Shown: piece after piece, positions 33,239 through 42,641 of the stretch | How positions within the stretch are numbered: position 1 is the stretch's first letter | Layout: each line of letters opens with the position of its first letter | NCBI GenBank assembly: GCA_026225095.1 | Contig: JAMFSC010000249.1 | Span: 1 to 54,211, forward strand | Source: a bacterium | Lineage (GTDB): Bacteria; Acidobacteriota; Terriglobia; Terriglobales; Acidobacteriaceae | DNA: 54,211 bases | Reading direction: 5' to 3' | Made by a program: the position numbers and the translations under genes | The notes under the pieces: generated by a model | What the model was told of the DNA's origin: nothing | Databases searched by the model: none | What the model saw: only the letters and a program-made list of their open reading frames with translations

Positions 33239-34654
33239 TCACTGGGCCATCCCCTCCGCCACCACCGGATCCACCGCCTCCACCCCAAACTCGCCCTCCC
33301 AGCGCGCCACGACCACGCTCGCCAGGCAGTTCCCCACCACGTTCACCATCGTCCGGCCCATATCCATCAACGCATCGATCCCAAGGATCACAAAGATCGG
33401 CTCCGTCGGCAGGTGAAACGTCCCCGCCGTTGCCAGCAGCACCACCAGCGTAGCCCTCGGAACCCCCGCCACGCCCTTGCTGGTCAGGATCAGCGTCCCC
33501 ATCATCATCGCCTGCTCGCCCCAGCTCATATGGATCCCCGCCGCCTGCGCCACGAAGATCGAAGCCAGCGCCAGGTAAAGCGTCGACCCATCCAGGTTGA
33601 AGCTGTAGCCCGCCGGAATCACAAACGACACAATCCTTCGCGGAACCCCCAGGGCCTCCATCGCCTCCATGGCCCGGGGCAGCGCCGCCTCACTGGCTGC
33701 GGTCGCAAACGCGATCGTAGCCGGCTCCGCGACCGCCGCCAGGAATCGCCGCACCGGAACCCCCGCCAGCACCGCCACCGGAAGCAGCACCAGCACCCCA
33801 AACGCCGCCAGCGCCCCGTAAAGCGTCAGCAGCAGCTTGCCCAGGTTCACCAGCACCCCCAGCCCAAGGTGCCCCACCGTAAACGCCATCGCCGCCCCCA
33901 CCCCCACCGGAGCGAAGTACATCACCAGGTTCGTGAACTTGAACATGCCTTCACTCAGGCTCTCGCAGAACCGCAGCACCGGCCCCCGCTTGTCCTCGCC
34001 GAGCATCGCCAGCGCAATCCCAAAGAAGACGGCAAACACCGCCACCTGCAGAATCTGACCCTCCGCGACCGACTTCGCAATATTCTCCGGAAACACATGC
34101 AACAGAAACTCATCCCAGCGCAGCGGAGCCACCTTCTGGATCGCCTCCCCTGCCGCAACCGCCGCAGGCAGCGTCAGCCCCACCCCGGCCTTGCTGATGT
34201 TGATCGCCACCAGCCCGATCACCAGCGCCAGCGTCGTCAGCACCTCGAAGTAGATGAGGCTCTTCACCCCCATCCGCCCCACGCTCTTCAGATCCCCATG
34301 CCCCGCGATGCCCGTAATCAGCGTCGCCAGGATCAGCGGAGCCACAATCGTCTTGATCAGCCGCAGAAAGATATCCGAGAACACCCGCAGCTGTACCGCG
34401 AACGCCGGCGCATCGAACCCCAGCTCCGCCCCCGCCACCATGGCCACAAAGATCCACGGCGTCAGCGTCCGCCGCATCCCGGCCCACGCAGCCAGCCCGG
34501 CAATCCCCGCCCACCGCAGCACCTCGCCGCTCACCCGAGCCCCCGCCGCTCCATGCCCCAGGGCCTGCACCCCAATCCCCACCACCACCAGCAATAACGC
34601 CGGCAGCAACACCCCCAGCCGGTTCCCCGCCGCACTCGTCCCAGAAACTCTCAT
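33239..34654 (-). CDS. dicarboxylate/amino acid:cation symporter (DAACS family)
   Basis: A 471-residue membrane protein with the hallmark segments of GltP/DctA transporters: a serine-rich hairpin near TAASEAALPRAMEAM, GYSFNLDGSTLYLALASIFVAQ (TM7 region), LILTSKGVAGVPRATLVVL (HP2) and DALMDMGRTMVNVVGN (TM8 substrate-binding Asp/Arg/Asn). It imports C4-dicarboxylates or acidic amino acids with Na+ or H+. The Arg in DMGRT suggests preference for acidic substrates. The start is uncertain between 34654 and an ATG at 34678; 34654 is chosen without a clear ribosome site for either. Confidence 0.9.
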   Translation of the reverse strand: MRVSGTSAAGNRLGVLLPALLLVVVGIGVQALGHGAAGARVSGEVLRWAGIAGLAAWAGMRRTLTPWIFVAMVAGAELGFDAPAFAVQLRVFSDIFLRLIKTIVAPLILATLITGIAGHGDLKSVGRMGVKSLIYFEVLTTLALVIGLVAINISKAGVGLTLPAAVAAGEAIQKVAPLRWDEFLLHVFPENIAKSVAEGQILQVAVFAVFFGIALAMLGEDKRGPVLRFCESLSEGMFKFTNLVMYFAPVGVGAAMAFTVGHLGLGVLVNLGKLLLTLYGALAAFGVLVLLPVAVLAGVPVRRFLAAVAEPATIAFATAASEAALPRAMEAMEALGVPRRIVSFVIPAGYSFNLDGSTLYLALASIFVAQAAGIHMSWGEQAMMMGTLILTSKGVAGVPRATLVVLLATAGTFHLPTEPIFVILGIDALMDMGRTMVNVVGNCLASVVVARWEGEFGVEAVDPVVAEGMAQ

Positions 34655-34744
34655 GTGCTGCGCAGAATACCAGCCCAACCCATGCCCCCGAGGCTATTTC
34701 AGTGTCACCCCTCGATCTCACCCTGTTAGCATCGAAAAAACCGT

Positions 34745-35323
34745 ATGCGCTACCCTCTCGTCCACGTAGCCCTCGCCCTGCTCCTTCCCGTCACCGCGGC
34801 CCTCGCCCAGCAGTCACCCCCCGCGCCCGGCCAGCTCAACCCGACGCTCCCCCTTGGCCTCGGGAGCCTCTCCGCGCCCCCTTCACCCCTCACCCAGCCC
34901 GCCCTCTCCTCCAGCGTCTTCTTCCTCTTCGACCTGGAGCACCGCTTCGCCCAATCCGTCGCCACCGGCGGTGGCAAGGCCTTCGCCACCTGGTTCGCCG
35001 ACGACGCCGTCACCCTCAACAACGGCCGCCCCGCCGTCCTCGGCCGCGGCAACATCGCAGCCCAGACCACCTGGGATCCCAAAACCTATCAGCTCACCTG
35101 GACACCCCAGGGAGCCCAGATGCTCCCATCCAACGACGCCGGCTTCACCTGGGGCCACTACGAAGGCCGCGCCACCGACCACCAGGGCCAGCCCGTCGTC
35201 GTCACCGGCCGCTACATCACCCTCTGGAAGAAGACCCCCGACGGATCCTGGAAGGTCGCCCTCGACGCCAGCGCCAACGAACCCCCCGACGCCGGATCCT
35301 GCTGCACCCTGCCCAAGCCGTAA
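34745..35323 (+). CDS. secreted SnoaL/DUF4440-like protein
   Basis: A 192-residue protein with a signal peptide (MRYPLVHVALALLLPVTAAL, cleavage near LAQ-Q), a Pro/Leu-rich linker, and a domain from about residue 58 that fits the NTF2-like SnoaL/DUF4440 fold: DLEHRFAQSVATGGGKAF, WFADDAVTLNNGRPAVLG, YEGRATDHQGQ, GRYITLWKKTPDGSWKVALD. Such domains bind small hydrophobic ligands or act as accessory subunits; no catalytic function is implied. It ends CCTLPKP and is followed by a small hairpin. Confidence 0.78.
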   Translation: MRYPLVHVALALLLPVTAALAQQSPPAPGQLNPTLPLGLGSLSAPPSPLTQPALSSSVFFLFDLEHRFAQSVATGGGKAFATWFADDAVTLNNGRPAVLGRGNIAAQTTWDPKTYQLTWTPQGAQMLPSNDAGFTWGHYEGRATDHQGQPVVVTGRYITLWKKTPDGSWKVALDASANEPPDAGSCCTLPKP

Positions 35324-35341
35324 GGCCGGTTTCAACCGGAC
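35324..35341 (+). terminator. short hairpin after the SnoaL-like gene
   Basis: GGCCGGT-TTCA-ACCGG folds into a 5-bp GC stem directly after the TAA stop. No T-run follows; a weak transcript-end structure at best. Confidence 0.3.
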
Positions 35342-35452
35342 CCAAAAGGGCGTCCGTAACCCCATGGAGTACCACCCTCCAACGAAAGTTGCAGAGCTAC
35401 CCCCCCTGCCGCTCCGTACCATCAAGCTGCCGGTCTCCGAACCTCGGCCCCT

Positions 35453-37954
35453 GTGAAGACACTGACCCCAAACGACGAGTTCAATCGCACCGAAGCCCTC
35501 AAAGAGTATGGCGTCCTCGGATCCCCTCCGGATCCAACTCTCGATGACATCGTGCGCCTCGCCACCCTGGTCTCCAGCTCTCCCGTCGCCGTCATCGCCT
35601 TCGCCACCTCCGATCTCCTTCACATCCACTCCGCGGTTGGAGTTCCCCTCGACGCAGTCCCCCGGGGCTCCCTCTGCTTCGAAAGAGCCTTCGCCTCCCA
35701 CGAGATCTACGAGATCCCGGACGCTCGCCTGGACCCCGCCTGCCGCTCCGGAATCCCCTTCGGAGGGCACAGCCACCGCTTCTTCGCCGGAGCCCCGCTC
35801 ATTACGCCCAACGGAGCCGTCATTGGCTGCCTTTGCGTCTTCGATGCCGTCAGCCGCCGCCTCACCAAATCCCAGCTCGCCGGCCTCGCCGCCCTCTCCC
35901 GCCAGGTCATCCAGCAGCTCGAGCTCAAATCCCGCGTCCACGAGATGGATCGAGCCGCCGCCGCCCGCCACCGCGTCGAAGCCGCCCTCACCGTCGAGCG
36001 CAACTTCGTCTCCGCCGTCCTCGATACCGTCGGAGCCCTCGTCGCCGTCTACGATACCGCAGGCCGCATCGTCCGCTTCAACCGCGCCTGCGAGATCACC
36101 TGCGGATACGAGTTCCCCGTCCTCGTCGGCCAATACGCCTGGGAAACGATCATCCCCGAAGAAGACGTCCCCGCCGCCCGCCTCCAGTTCGAGGTCCTCC
36201 GCCACCGCCCCCTCCCCGCGACCTTCGAAAATTACTGGCTCCACCGCGATGGCTCCCGCCGCCGCATCGCCTGGTCCGCCACCGCGCTCGTCGATCACCA
36301 CGGCCAGCCCGCCTTCCTCATCGCCACCGGAATCGACGTCACCGCCCAGCGCGTCGCCGAGGCCACGCTCCGCGAGTCCGAAGCCCGCTACCGCCAGCTC
36401 ATCGAAGGATCCCTCGGCATGGTCTGCACCCACGACCTCCGCGGAGTCCTCCTCTCCGTCAACGCCCACACCGCCGCCACCATCGACCGCACCGTCGACG
36501 AGATGATCGGCCACCCCTTCACCGAGTTCATGCGCCCCGGCCGCGACCCCTTCGTCGCCGCCTACTTCCAGGAGATTCAGCAGACCGGCGAAGCCCAGGG
36601 CCTGCTCCATCTCTGCCACCGCAACGGCGAAATCCGCGTCATCGCTTATCACAACAAGCTCATCGACGTCCCCGGCCGTTCCCCCTTCGTCCTCGGCTTC
36701 GGTGTCGACATCTCCGAGCAGATCCGCGCCGAAGACAAGCTCCGCGTCCTCATCCGCCAGTCCAACTCCATCCTCGAAAGCGTCGGAGACGGAATCTACG
36801 GCCTCGACCTCGAAGGCCGCGTCACCGTCATCAACCCCGCCGCCACCAAAATGCTCGGCTTCAAGCCTCACGAGATCCTCGGCCGCGACCTCCACGCCCT
36901 CATCCACCACACCCGCGCCGATGGCACCCCCTACCCCGCCAGCCAGTCCCCGATCCTCCAGACCCTCGCCCACGGCGACACCGTTCGCGTCGCCAACGAG
37001 ATCTTCTGGCGCAAAGACGGAACCAGCTTCTCCGTCGAGTACGTTGCCTGCCCCCAGATCGAATCCAACTCCGAACCCAACGCCCTCCCGGACGTAGGCA
37101 CGCTCACCCAACCCCAATTCCAGCCCCAATCCCAGCTCCAGCCCCGCACCGACCGCCCCACCATCCCCCGCGTCACCTCCCGCGAGCTCCCCCCCGGCCG
37201 CGCCATCGGAGTCGTCGTCGCCTTCACCGACACCACCGAGCGCCGCGCCCTCGACCGCATGAAGGATGAGTTCGTCTCCACCGTCTCCCACGAGCTCCGC
37301 ACCCCGCTCACCAGCCTTCGCGCCGCCCCCGGCCTCCTCGCCGGCTCCGCCCTCGACGCCCGTCCTGAAAAGCGTCAGCAGATGCTAGGCATCGCCATCG
37401 CCAACACCGACCGTCTCGTCAGCCTCGTCAACGACATCCTCGAGCTCGAACGCGTCGCCGCCGGATCCACCGATCTCCAATACACCATGTGCTCGGTCGA
37501 CGACCTCCTCCACCGCGCCGCCGCCCTCCAGCAGAACCCCGCCCTCCGCGCCAGCGTCGAACTCGTCTTCCACGCCGGAACCGTCATGGTCTGGGCCGAC
37601 CCCGACCGCATCCTCCAGGCCCTCTCGAACCTCCTCTCGAACGCCTTCAAGTTCTCCTCCCCCGGGAGCAGGATCGAACTCACCGCCCACAATCTCGACG
37701 ACTCCGAAGCCGAGATCTGCGTCATCGACCACGGCACCGGAATCCCCGAAGACAAGCTCGAACAGATCTTCGACCGATTCCACCAGGTCGATGCATCCGA
37801 CACCCGCGCCATCGGAGGCACCGGCCTCGGCCTCGCCATCTGCCGCTCCATCATCCAGCAGCACGGCGGACGCATCTGGGCCACCAGCTCCCTCGGCCTC
37901 GGAGCCACCATCCACTTCACCCTCCCCACCCGCCCCGCCAACAACCTCCGCTGA
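35453..37954 (+). CDS. GAF/multi-PAS sensor histidine kinase
   Basis: An 833-residue soluble kinase. Domain order: GAF (about 20-165), three PAS regions (about 180-300, 310-430 and 435-600, the last carrying a Gln/Pro-rich insert), HisKA with phospho-acceptor His613 in VSTVSHELRTPLT, and an HATPase_c domain with N-box NLLSNAFKFS, G1 DHGTGIPEDK and G2 GGTGLGLAICRS. No membrane segment or receiver domain. It starts with GTG (35453) with no convincing ribosome site; other starts downstream would cut the GAF domain. Its response regulator is not in this neighbourhood, so it is an orphan kinase here. Signals may be small molecules or redox/light via GAF and PAS; unknown. Confidence 0.9.
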   Translation: MKTLTPNDEFNRTEALKEYGVLGSPPDPTLDDIVRLATLVSSSPVAVIAFATSDLLHIHSAVGVPLDAVPRGSLCFERAFASHEIYEIPDARLDPACRSGIPFGGHSHRFFAGAPLITPNGAVIGCLCVFDAVSRRLTKSQLAGLAALSRQVIQQLELKSRVHEMDRAAAARHRVEAALTVERNFVSAVLDTVGALVAVYDTAGRIVRFNRACEITCGYEFPVLVGQYAWETIIPEEDVPAARLQFEVLRHRPLPATFENYWLHRDGSRRRIAWSATALVDHHGQPAFLIATGIDVTAQRVAEATLRESEARYRQLIEGSLGMVCTHDLRGVLLSVNAHTAATIDRTVDEMIGHPFTEFMRPGRDPFVAAYFQEIQQTGEAQGLLHLCHRNGEIRVIAYHNKLIDVPGRSPFVLGFGVDISEQIRAEDKLRVLIRQSNSILESVGDGIYGLDLEGRVTVINPAATKMLGFKPHEILGRDLHALIHHTRADGTPYPASQSPILQTLAHGDTVRVANEIFWRKDGTSFSVEYVACPQIESNSEPNALPDVGTLTQPQFQPQSQLQPRTDRPTIPRVTSRELPPGRAIGVVVAFTDTTERRALDRMKDEFVSTVSHELRTPLTSLRAAPGLLAGSALDARPEKRQQMLGIAIANTDRLVSLVNDILELERVAAGSTDLQYTMCSVDDLLHRAAALQQNPALRASVELVFHAGTVMVWADPDRILQALSNLLSNAFKFSSPGSRIELTAHNLDDSEAEICVIDHGTGIPEDKLEQIFDRFHQVDASDTRAIGGTGLGLAICRSIIQQHGGRIWATSSLGLGATIHFTLPTRPANNLR

Positions 37955-38023
37955 ACTCTCCCTCCTCGGCGCAAAGCCCTCATTCGTCGCAAATCATCCC
38001 GAACCCACGAAACGATCTAGATG

Positions 38024-38150
38024 AGAAGGTTGTCTGTTGGTATGAAGTTGGGTGCCCCACCTTCGGCGCAACGTTTCACCGCGCCTAAGGTGGGCCGGAG
38101 CGCCACAGCACCTGGCCACGGACTCTATACGATTTCCCAATCCGCTCTAA
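38024..38150. repeat. palindromic interspersed repeat, copy C
   Basis: Left end TA-GATGAGAAGGTT, stem arms GCCCCACCTT (about 38054-38063) and AAGGTGGGC (about 38087-38095), right end AATCCGCTC-TA. Both ends carry a TA dinucleotide, unlike the worn copy B. This copy does not touch a coding region on its right. Confidence 0.82.
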
Positions 38151-38214
38151 CTCCCTCATAAGAAGAGAAATAGAGTGAGTCGGTGCGGTCGAGATACGCG
38201 GAGCCCAAGCCGTT

Positions 38215-38242
38215 GCACAGACCACGTTTGATGGTCCTGTGC
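38215..38242. promoter_or_regulatory. imperfect inverted repeat upstream of acs
   Basis: GCACAG-ACCA-(7)-TGGT-C-CTGTGC, arms of ten bases with a single-base bulge, ending 63 bp before the acs ATG. It could be an operator or a transcript hairpin; no partner regulator is identified. Confidence 0.4.
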
Positions 38243-38305
38243 TCCATGGGATACCTTTTCCAATGACGGATGGCGTGCGCTCGCATCCGATCTGAGGAGT
38301 CGTTG

Positions 38306-40267
38306 ATGACAGATGCAAGTTTGACGGAGAACTTCTCTTCGCTGCTTCGGGAGAATCGTGTTTTCCCTCCGCCACCGGAGTTCCAGGCCAAGGCGCACGT
38401 CAAGAGCCCAGCCCAATACGACGAGATGTACCGCCGCAGCGTCGACGACCCGGAAGGTTTCTGGGCCGAAGCCGCATCCGAACTGGAGTGGTTCAAGCCC
38501 TGGGATAAAGTCCTCGAAGGCCACTTCCCCGAGCCCAAATGGTTCGTCGGCGGCAAGCTCAACCTCTCACACAACTGCGTCGATCGCCACGCGTTAGGCG
38601 CTCGCCGCGACAAGGTCGCCCTCATATGGGAAGGCGAACCCGGAGAAGTCCGCCGCATCACCTTCGGCGAGCTCCACGAAGCAGTCCAGCGCTTCGCCAA
38701 CGTGCTCAAAGGCCTCGGCGTCCAGCGCGGCGACCGCATCGCCATCTACATGGGCATGTGCCCCGAGCTCGCCATCGCGCTCCTCGCCTGCGCCCGAATC
38801 GGAGCCGTCCATTCGGTCGTCTTCGGTGGCTTCGCAGCCCACGCCATCTCCGACCGCGTCAACGACTCCGGCTGCGTCCTCGTCCTCACCCAGGACACCG
38901 GCTTCCGCCGCGGCTCCGAGATCAAGCTCAAGTCCATCGTCGACGAAGCCCTCCTCAAGTGCCCAACCGTCCGCAACGTCGTCGTCTTCCGCCGCTCCGG
39001 AACGCCCGTCAACATGGTCGAAGGCCGCGACCTCTGGTGGCAGGAAGCCGTCGCCGCCGCCTCGCCCATCTGCCCCGCCGAGTGGATGGACGCCGAGGAT
39101 CCGCTCTACATCCTCTACACCTCCGGAACCACCGGCAAGCCCAAGGGCCTCGTCCACACCACCGGAGGCTACGCGGTCGGAACCTACCTGACCTCGAAGT
39201 ACGTCTTCGACCTCCGCGAAGAGGACGTCTACTGGTGTACCGCCGACATCGGCTGGGTCACCGGCCACAGCTACGTCGTCTACGGCCCGCTGCAGTGCGG
39301 AACCACCGTCCTGATGTACGAAGGCGCCCCGAACTGGCCGGCGAATGACCGCTTCTGGCAGATCGTCGACGACCACAAGGTCTCCGTCTTCTACACCGCG
39401 CCCACCGCCATCCGCGCCTTCATCAAGTGGGGCGATCAATGGGTCACCAAGCACTCACTCGCCTCGCTCCGCCTCCTCGGAACCGTCGGCGAGCCCATCA
39501 ATCCCGAAGCCTGGATGTGGTATCACCGCGAGATCGGCAAGGAGCGCTGCCCCATCGTCGACACCTACTGGCAGACCGAGACCGGCATGCACCTCATCGC
39601 GCCCATCCCCGGAGGAGTCGCCGCCAAACCCGGATCCGCGACCAAGCCCTTCTTCGGCATCGTCCCCGAAGTCGTGACCAAGCAGGGCGAGCCCGTCCCC
39701 CTCGGCCAGGGCGGTCTGCTCGTCATCCGCAAACCCTGGCCCGCCATGGCACGAACCATCTACGGAGATCACAAGCGCTTCGTCGAGGCCTACTTCTCCG
39801 AGATTCCCGGAAGCTACTTCACCGGCGACGGAGCCCGCTGGGACGAAGACGGCTACTACTGGCTCATGGGCCGGGTCGACGACGTCATCAACGTCAGCGG
39901 CCATCGCCTCGGAACCATGGAGATCGAGTCGGCTCTCGTCGCCCACGGCAAGGTCGCCGAAGCCGCCGTCGTAGGCCGCCCCGACGAGATGAAGGGCCAG
40001 GCCATCGCCGCCTTCGTCACCCTCGAAGAAGGCTACGAGCCCAGCGAGCAGCTCCGCCAGGAGCTCCGCCAGTGGGTCGCCAAGGAGATCGGAGCCCTCG
40101 CCCGCCCCGACGACCTCCGCTTCACCCAGATGCTGCCCAAAACCCGCTCCGGCAAGATCATGCGCCGTCTTCTCCGCGAGCTGGCCACCACCGGCACGGT
40201 CAGCGGCGACACCAGCACCCTCGAGGACTTCGGCGTCCTCGCTCGGCTGAAAGAGGGCGAAGAGTAG
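38306..40267 (+). CDS. acs: acetyl-CoA synthetase (acetate-CoA ligase, AMP-forming)
   Basis: A 653-residue ANL-superfamily enzyme of normal ACS length. Motifs: [11 protein letters not shown] (P-loop), [23 protein letters not shown] and the C-terminal [11 protein letters not shown], whose lysine is catalytic and the usual site of regulatory acetylation. The GAGGAGT ribosome site sits seven bases before the ATG at 38306, favouring it over an upstream start at 38270. It converts acetate, ATP and CoA to acetyl-CoA, AMP and PPi. Acetate released by deacylases of the left-hand locus would need this activity, but it is 12 kb away and lacks the GTCCA operator, so a housekeeping role is more likely. 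Confidence 0.95.
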   Translation: MTDASLTENFSSLLRENRVFPPPPEFQAKAHVKSPAQYDEMYRRSVDDPEGFWAEAASELEWFKPWDKVLEGHFPEPKWFVGGKLNLSHNCVDRHALGARRDKVALIWEGEPGEVRRITFGELHEAVQRFANVLKGLGVQRGDRIAIYMGMCPELAIALLACARIGAVHSVVFGGFAAHAISDRVNDSGCVLVLTQDTGFRRGSEIKLKSIVDEALLKCPTVRNVVVFRRSGTPVNMVEGRDLWWQEAVAAASPICPAEWMDAEDPLYILYTSGTTGKPKGLVHTTGGYAVGTYLTSKYVFDLREEDVYWCTADIGWVTGHSYVVYGPLQCGTTVLMYEGAPNWPANDRFWQIVDDHKVSVFYTAPTAIRAFIKWGDQWVTKHSLASLRLLGTVGEPINPEAWMWYHREIGKERCPIVDTYWQTETGMHLIAPIPGGVAAKPGSATKPFFGIVPEVVTKQGEPVPLGQGGLLVIRKPWPAMARTIYGDHKRFVEAYFSEIPGSYFTGDGARWDEDGYYWLMGRVDDVINVSGHRLGTMEIESALVAHGKVAEAAVVGRPDEMKGQAIAAFVTLEEGYEPSEQLRQELRQWVAKEIGALARPDDLRFTQMLPKTRSGKIMRRLLRELATTGTVSGDTSTLEDFGVLARLKEGEE

Positions 40268-40282
40268 CCAGAATCAGCACAG

Positions 40283-40315
40283 GGGGCCGCCTGAGGTATC
40301 ACTTCAGGCGGCCCC
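40283..40315 (+). terminator. strong GC-rich stem-loop after acs
   Basis: GGGGCCGCCTGA (40283-40294) pairs perfectly with TCAGGCGGCCCC (40304-40315) around a 9-base loop, beginning 15 bases after the acs stop. No U-tract follows, as is common in GC-rich genomes. Likely transcription terminator. Confidence 0.7.
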
Positions 40316-40473
40316 TGGGCACTTTCCCAGTTTGGGCAAACACCGTGCCCAACGCGGCTCTGAGTCCGCGCCAGCCGTACCTTCGACCCCCTACAATTGT
40401 CCTCGCGCCTGGACCCCCAGGGCCGATACAATCGCAGTCTTTCTTGAGACCGCGAAAAACTAGGTGAAGCAAA

Positions 40474-40884
40474 ATGTTTGATGCCGGACTCGCTGCCGTA
40501 TTCCTTCTGATGATCTTCGCCCCCTGCGCCATCGCACGCCGCTCCGAGCGGCAACGCGAAGCCGACGACCCCGCCCTTGCCGGACTCCAGGCCTCGTGCC
40601 ACGACGCCGTGGAACGCGCCTACGCCGAGGTCGCGACCAGCCAACATCTCTTGCCCTTACCGCCGGTCCAGCAGTCCGCCCCTGTAAGCCGCGGCCTCTC
40701 ACCACTCCAGCTAGCCGCCGACCAGGCCGACCTCGAAGCCATGGAGGCCCGCGCGATCGCCGCCCAGGCCAACGCCACCGCGCTCGCCGCCGCAGCCCGC
40801 GCCGCCCAGGCCCGAGCCGCAGCCGCAGCCGAACTGCTCGCCTTCGCCGCCGAAGCGTCCGCAACCGATCGGCGAGCCGCCTGA
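40474..40884 (+). CDS. small alanine-rich protein with N-terminal membrane segment
   Basis: A 136-residue protein starting MFDAGLAAVFLLMIFAPCAIA, one hydrophobic anchor followed by RRSERQREADD. The second half is extremely rich in Ala, with Glu/Gln/Arg in heptad-like spacing (EAMEARAIAAQANATAL), so a coiled coil or long helix is likely. AGGTGAAG precedes the ATG. No family recognised. It precedes another tiny membrane protein by 22 bp, probably one operon. Confidence 0.6.
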   Translation: MFDAGLAAVFLLMIFAPCAIARRSERQREADDPALAGLQASCHDAVERAYAEVATSQHLLPLPPVQQSAPVSRGLSPLQLAADQADLEAMEARAIAAQANATALAAAARAAQARAAAAAELLAFAAEASATDRRAA

Positions 40885-40906
40885 AATCCCGCTGCTACAC
40901 TAAGCC

Positions 40907-41095
40907 ATGATTGGCTTCGCCTGGTCGGCGTTCATCGGCTTCTTCCTCGGCTTCGTCTTTGGAGTCGGTTGCGCCCTCGCCGTCATGTACTCCATCTACG
41001 CCGGCGGATACCGCGCCGCAGTCCGGGATACGACCCTTCCCACGCCCCCCGAGCGCCTCACCAAAGCCCTCAGCAAACTCCGACCTGGCGGTTAA
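40907..41095 (+). CDS. small single-pass membrane protein
   Basis: A 62-residue protein: MIGFAWSAFIGFFLGFVFGV and GCALAVMYSIYAGGY form one long glycine-rich hydrophobic segment, followed by a charged tail TPPERLTKALSKLRPGG. Function unknown. Its TAA stop is immediately followed by the terminal repeat of palindromic copy D. Confidence 0.6.
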   Translation: MIGFAWSAFIGFFLGFVFGVGCALAVMYSIYAGGYRAAVRDTTLPTPPERLTKALSKLRPGG

Positions 41096-41220
41096 AGCAG
41101 ATTGCCTGTTGGTATAGAGTTGGGTGCCCCATCTTCGCGACACGTCTCATCGTCGCTAAGGTGGGCCGGAGCGCCACGGCATCCAACGTACATCCCTACA
41201 CCTTCAGCGAGTCTGCTCTA
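41093..41220. repeat. palindromic interspersed repeat, copy D
   Basis: Left end TA-AAGCAGATTGCC, right end AGTCTGCTC-TA, with the central arms CCCA(C/T)CTT and AAGGTGGG and the CGAC/GTCG inner pairing. The left TA is part of the TAA stop of the small membrane protein gene and the right TA is part of the TAG stop of galE, so the repeat fills the whole convergent gap. Confidence 0.88.
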
Positions 41221-42201
41221 GCCTTGTGGATACCGCACCTGGTGCCACTCCCAGGCACTCGCCAGAATCGTGTCCAACTCCCCAAACCGCGGCTTCCACC
41301 CCAGTTCCGCCTTGATCTTCTCCGAGCCCGCCACCAGCACCGCCGGATCTCCATCCCGCCGCGCACACTCCTCAACCGGGATCTCCCGTCCGGTCACCCG
41401 CCGAGCCGCCTCAATCACCTCCCGCACCGTGAACCCCGTCCCCGTACCCAGGTTGTAGATCATCCGGCTCGGCCGCGTCTCATCTGTAAGTGCATTCAAT
41501 GCAAGCAGATGAGCCTCTCCAAGATCGCGAACATGCACATAATCCCGGATGCAGGTCCCATCCTTCGTGGGATAGTCCTGCCCAAAGATCTTGATGCTCT
41601 TCCTGCGTCCCAGCGCCACATCCAGGATCAACGGGATAATGTGCGACTCCGGCTCATGCGCCTCTCCATATCCTTCGATCGCCCCCGCGACGTTAAAGTA
41701 GCGAAGGCTCGCATAGCGCAGACCGTGGATCCTGTTCATCCACTGCAGCATGTACTCCACCAGCAGCTTGCTCTCCCCATAGGCGTTGGTCGGCTCCAGC
41801 TTCGCATCTTCAAGGATCGGAGTCCTCTCCGGCTCCCCGTAGCACGCGGCAGTCGACGAAAACACCAGTCGCTTCTGTCCGGCAGCCAACATTGCCTCCA
41901 GCAGAGTCAGCGTCGAAGCCGTATTGTTCCGGAAGTACAGTTCCGGCTTCACCATGCTCTCGCCCGCCTCGATCAGCGCCGCGAAGTGAAGCACGCCGTC
42001 GAACTGTCCCGCCCGTAGCGTCCCCTCGATCAATTCCCGATCCGAGAGGTCACCTTGCACGAAAGTTGCAGCATCGGACACCGCAGAGCGATTGCTATGG
42101 CAAAGATTGTCGAATATCGTCACGGCATGTCCACGTTCGAGCAGAAGTCGAACGACAGTTCCGCCGATATACCCAGCACCACCGGTTACCAGAATGTTCA
42201 A
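41218..42201 (-). CDS. galE: UDP-glucose 4-epimerase
   Basis: A 327-residue extended short-chain dehydrogenase with NILVTGGAGYIGG at the N-terminus (NAD binding), S115-S116-T117 and Y141-x3-K145 (NAYGESKLL) as catalytic residues, and RYFNVAGA typical of GalE. It interconverts UDP-glucose and UDP-galactose for polysaccharide synthesis. Translation starts at TTG (42201) with AGGAAGGA at a good distance upstream; no ATG would keep the glycine-rich loop. Its stop lies in the end of repeat copy D. Confidence 0.93.
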   Translation of the reverse strand: MNILVTGGAGYIGGTVVRLLLERGHAVTIFDNLCHSNRSAVSDAATFVQGDLSDRELIEGTLRAGQFDGVLHFAALIEAGESMVKPELYFRNNTASTLTLLEAMLAAGQKRLVFSSTAACYGEPERTPILEDAKLEPTNAYGESKLLVEYMLQWMNRIHGLRYASLRYFNVAGAIEGYGEAHEPESHIIPLILDVALGRRKSIKIFGQDYPTKDGTCIRDYVHVRDLGEAHLLALNALTDETRPSRMIYNLGTGTGFTVREVIEAARRVTGREIPVEECARRDGDPAVLVAGSEKIKAELGWKPRFGELDTILASAWEWHQVRYPQG

Positions 42202-42641
42202 AGAATTCGTTCCTTCCTCAAGTAACGTTCATCAAAGCAACGATATAACCGCTCCAGGTAAAGTACCAGCCCTGGCGATCACCCCGGGTGCTCGTCAACC
42301 AGCAAGTAAACTTCGCAACCAAAGGCTCGTCCCAAAAGAGCGTATGACTAAACTTATACAGTGCGCTCCAACCGCAAACACAACCCTGAGCGTCCAATGG
42401 TCAGCGGTCTCGGTCGTACTGTTCGTGTGGCCCCAGGGGCCCGAGCAGATGAATTTCGCTCACCCATCTGCCGCATTGCGCCGCAGCCCTTTGCTTTGGG
42501 CAAACAAGATAACCCCGTGCAATGGATCTCCCCTCCCTTGCGGGCACCTGGTCCCAGTACCGGAGACTAGGTTCTGCTACCGTCGCACACCGTCGAACCG
42601 TCGCCTTCATGGCGGCTTTACTTCAAGGATTTCAACGACCT
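42202..42641. other. 440-bp divergent gap between galE and the TonB-like gene
   Basis: Two outward-facing genes flank this region, so it must hold their promoters, but no sigma-70-like pair or inverted repeat stood out. An in-frame extension of the TonB-like gene to 42522 has no ribosome site and unlikely composition. I see nothing else here. Confidence 0.5.

Larger units (their letters stand above)
37955..38305. other. 351-bp intergenic region before acs
   Basis: Holds repeat copy C on the left and an imperfect inverted repeat at 38215-38242 on the right. No gene was recognised; frames crossing it are repeat-derived. Confidence 0.6.

Noticed and set aside
35341..35452. Possible riboswitch or further repeat upstream of the histidine kinase
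   Set aside because: Only a short hairpin at the gene end is visible and no known riboswitch core was recognised.
34883..37291. Minus-strand frame of 802 codons opposite the histidine kinase
   Set aside because: Gly/Asp/Glu/Val-rich composition is the mirror of the third-position GC bias in the kinase gene; no motif found.
38306..40267. acs as part of the catabolic regulon
   Set aside because: It would consume acetate from deacylation, but it has no GTCCA-N6-TGGAC site and is 12 kb from the locus.
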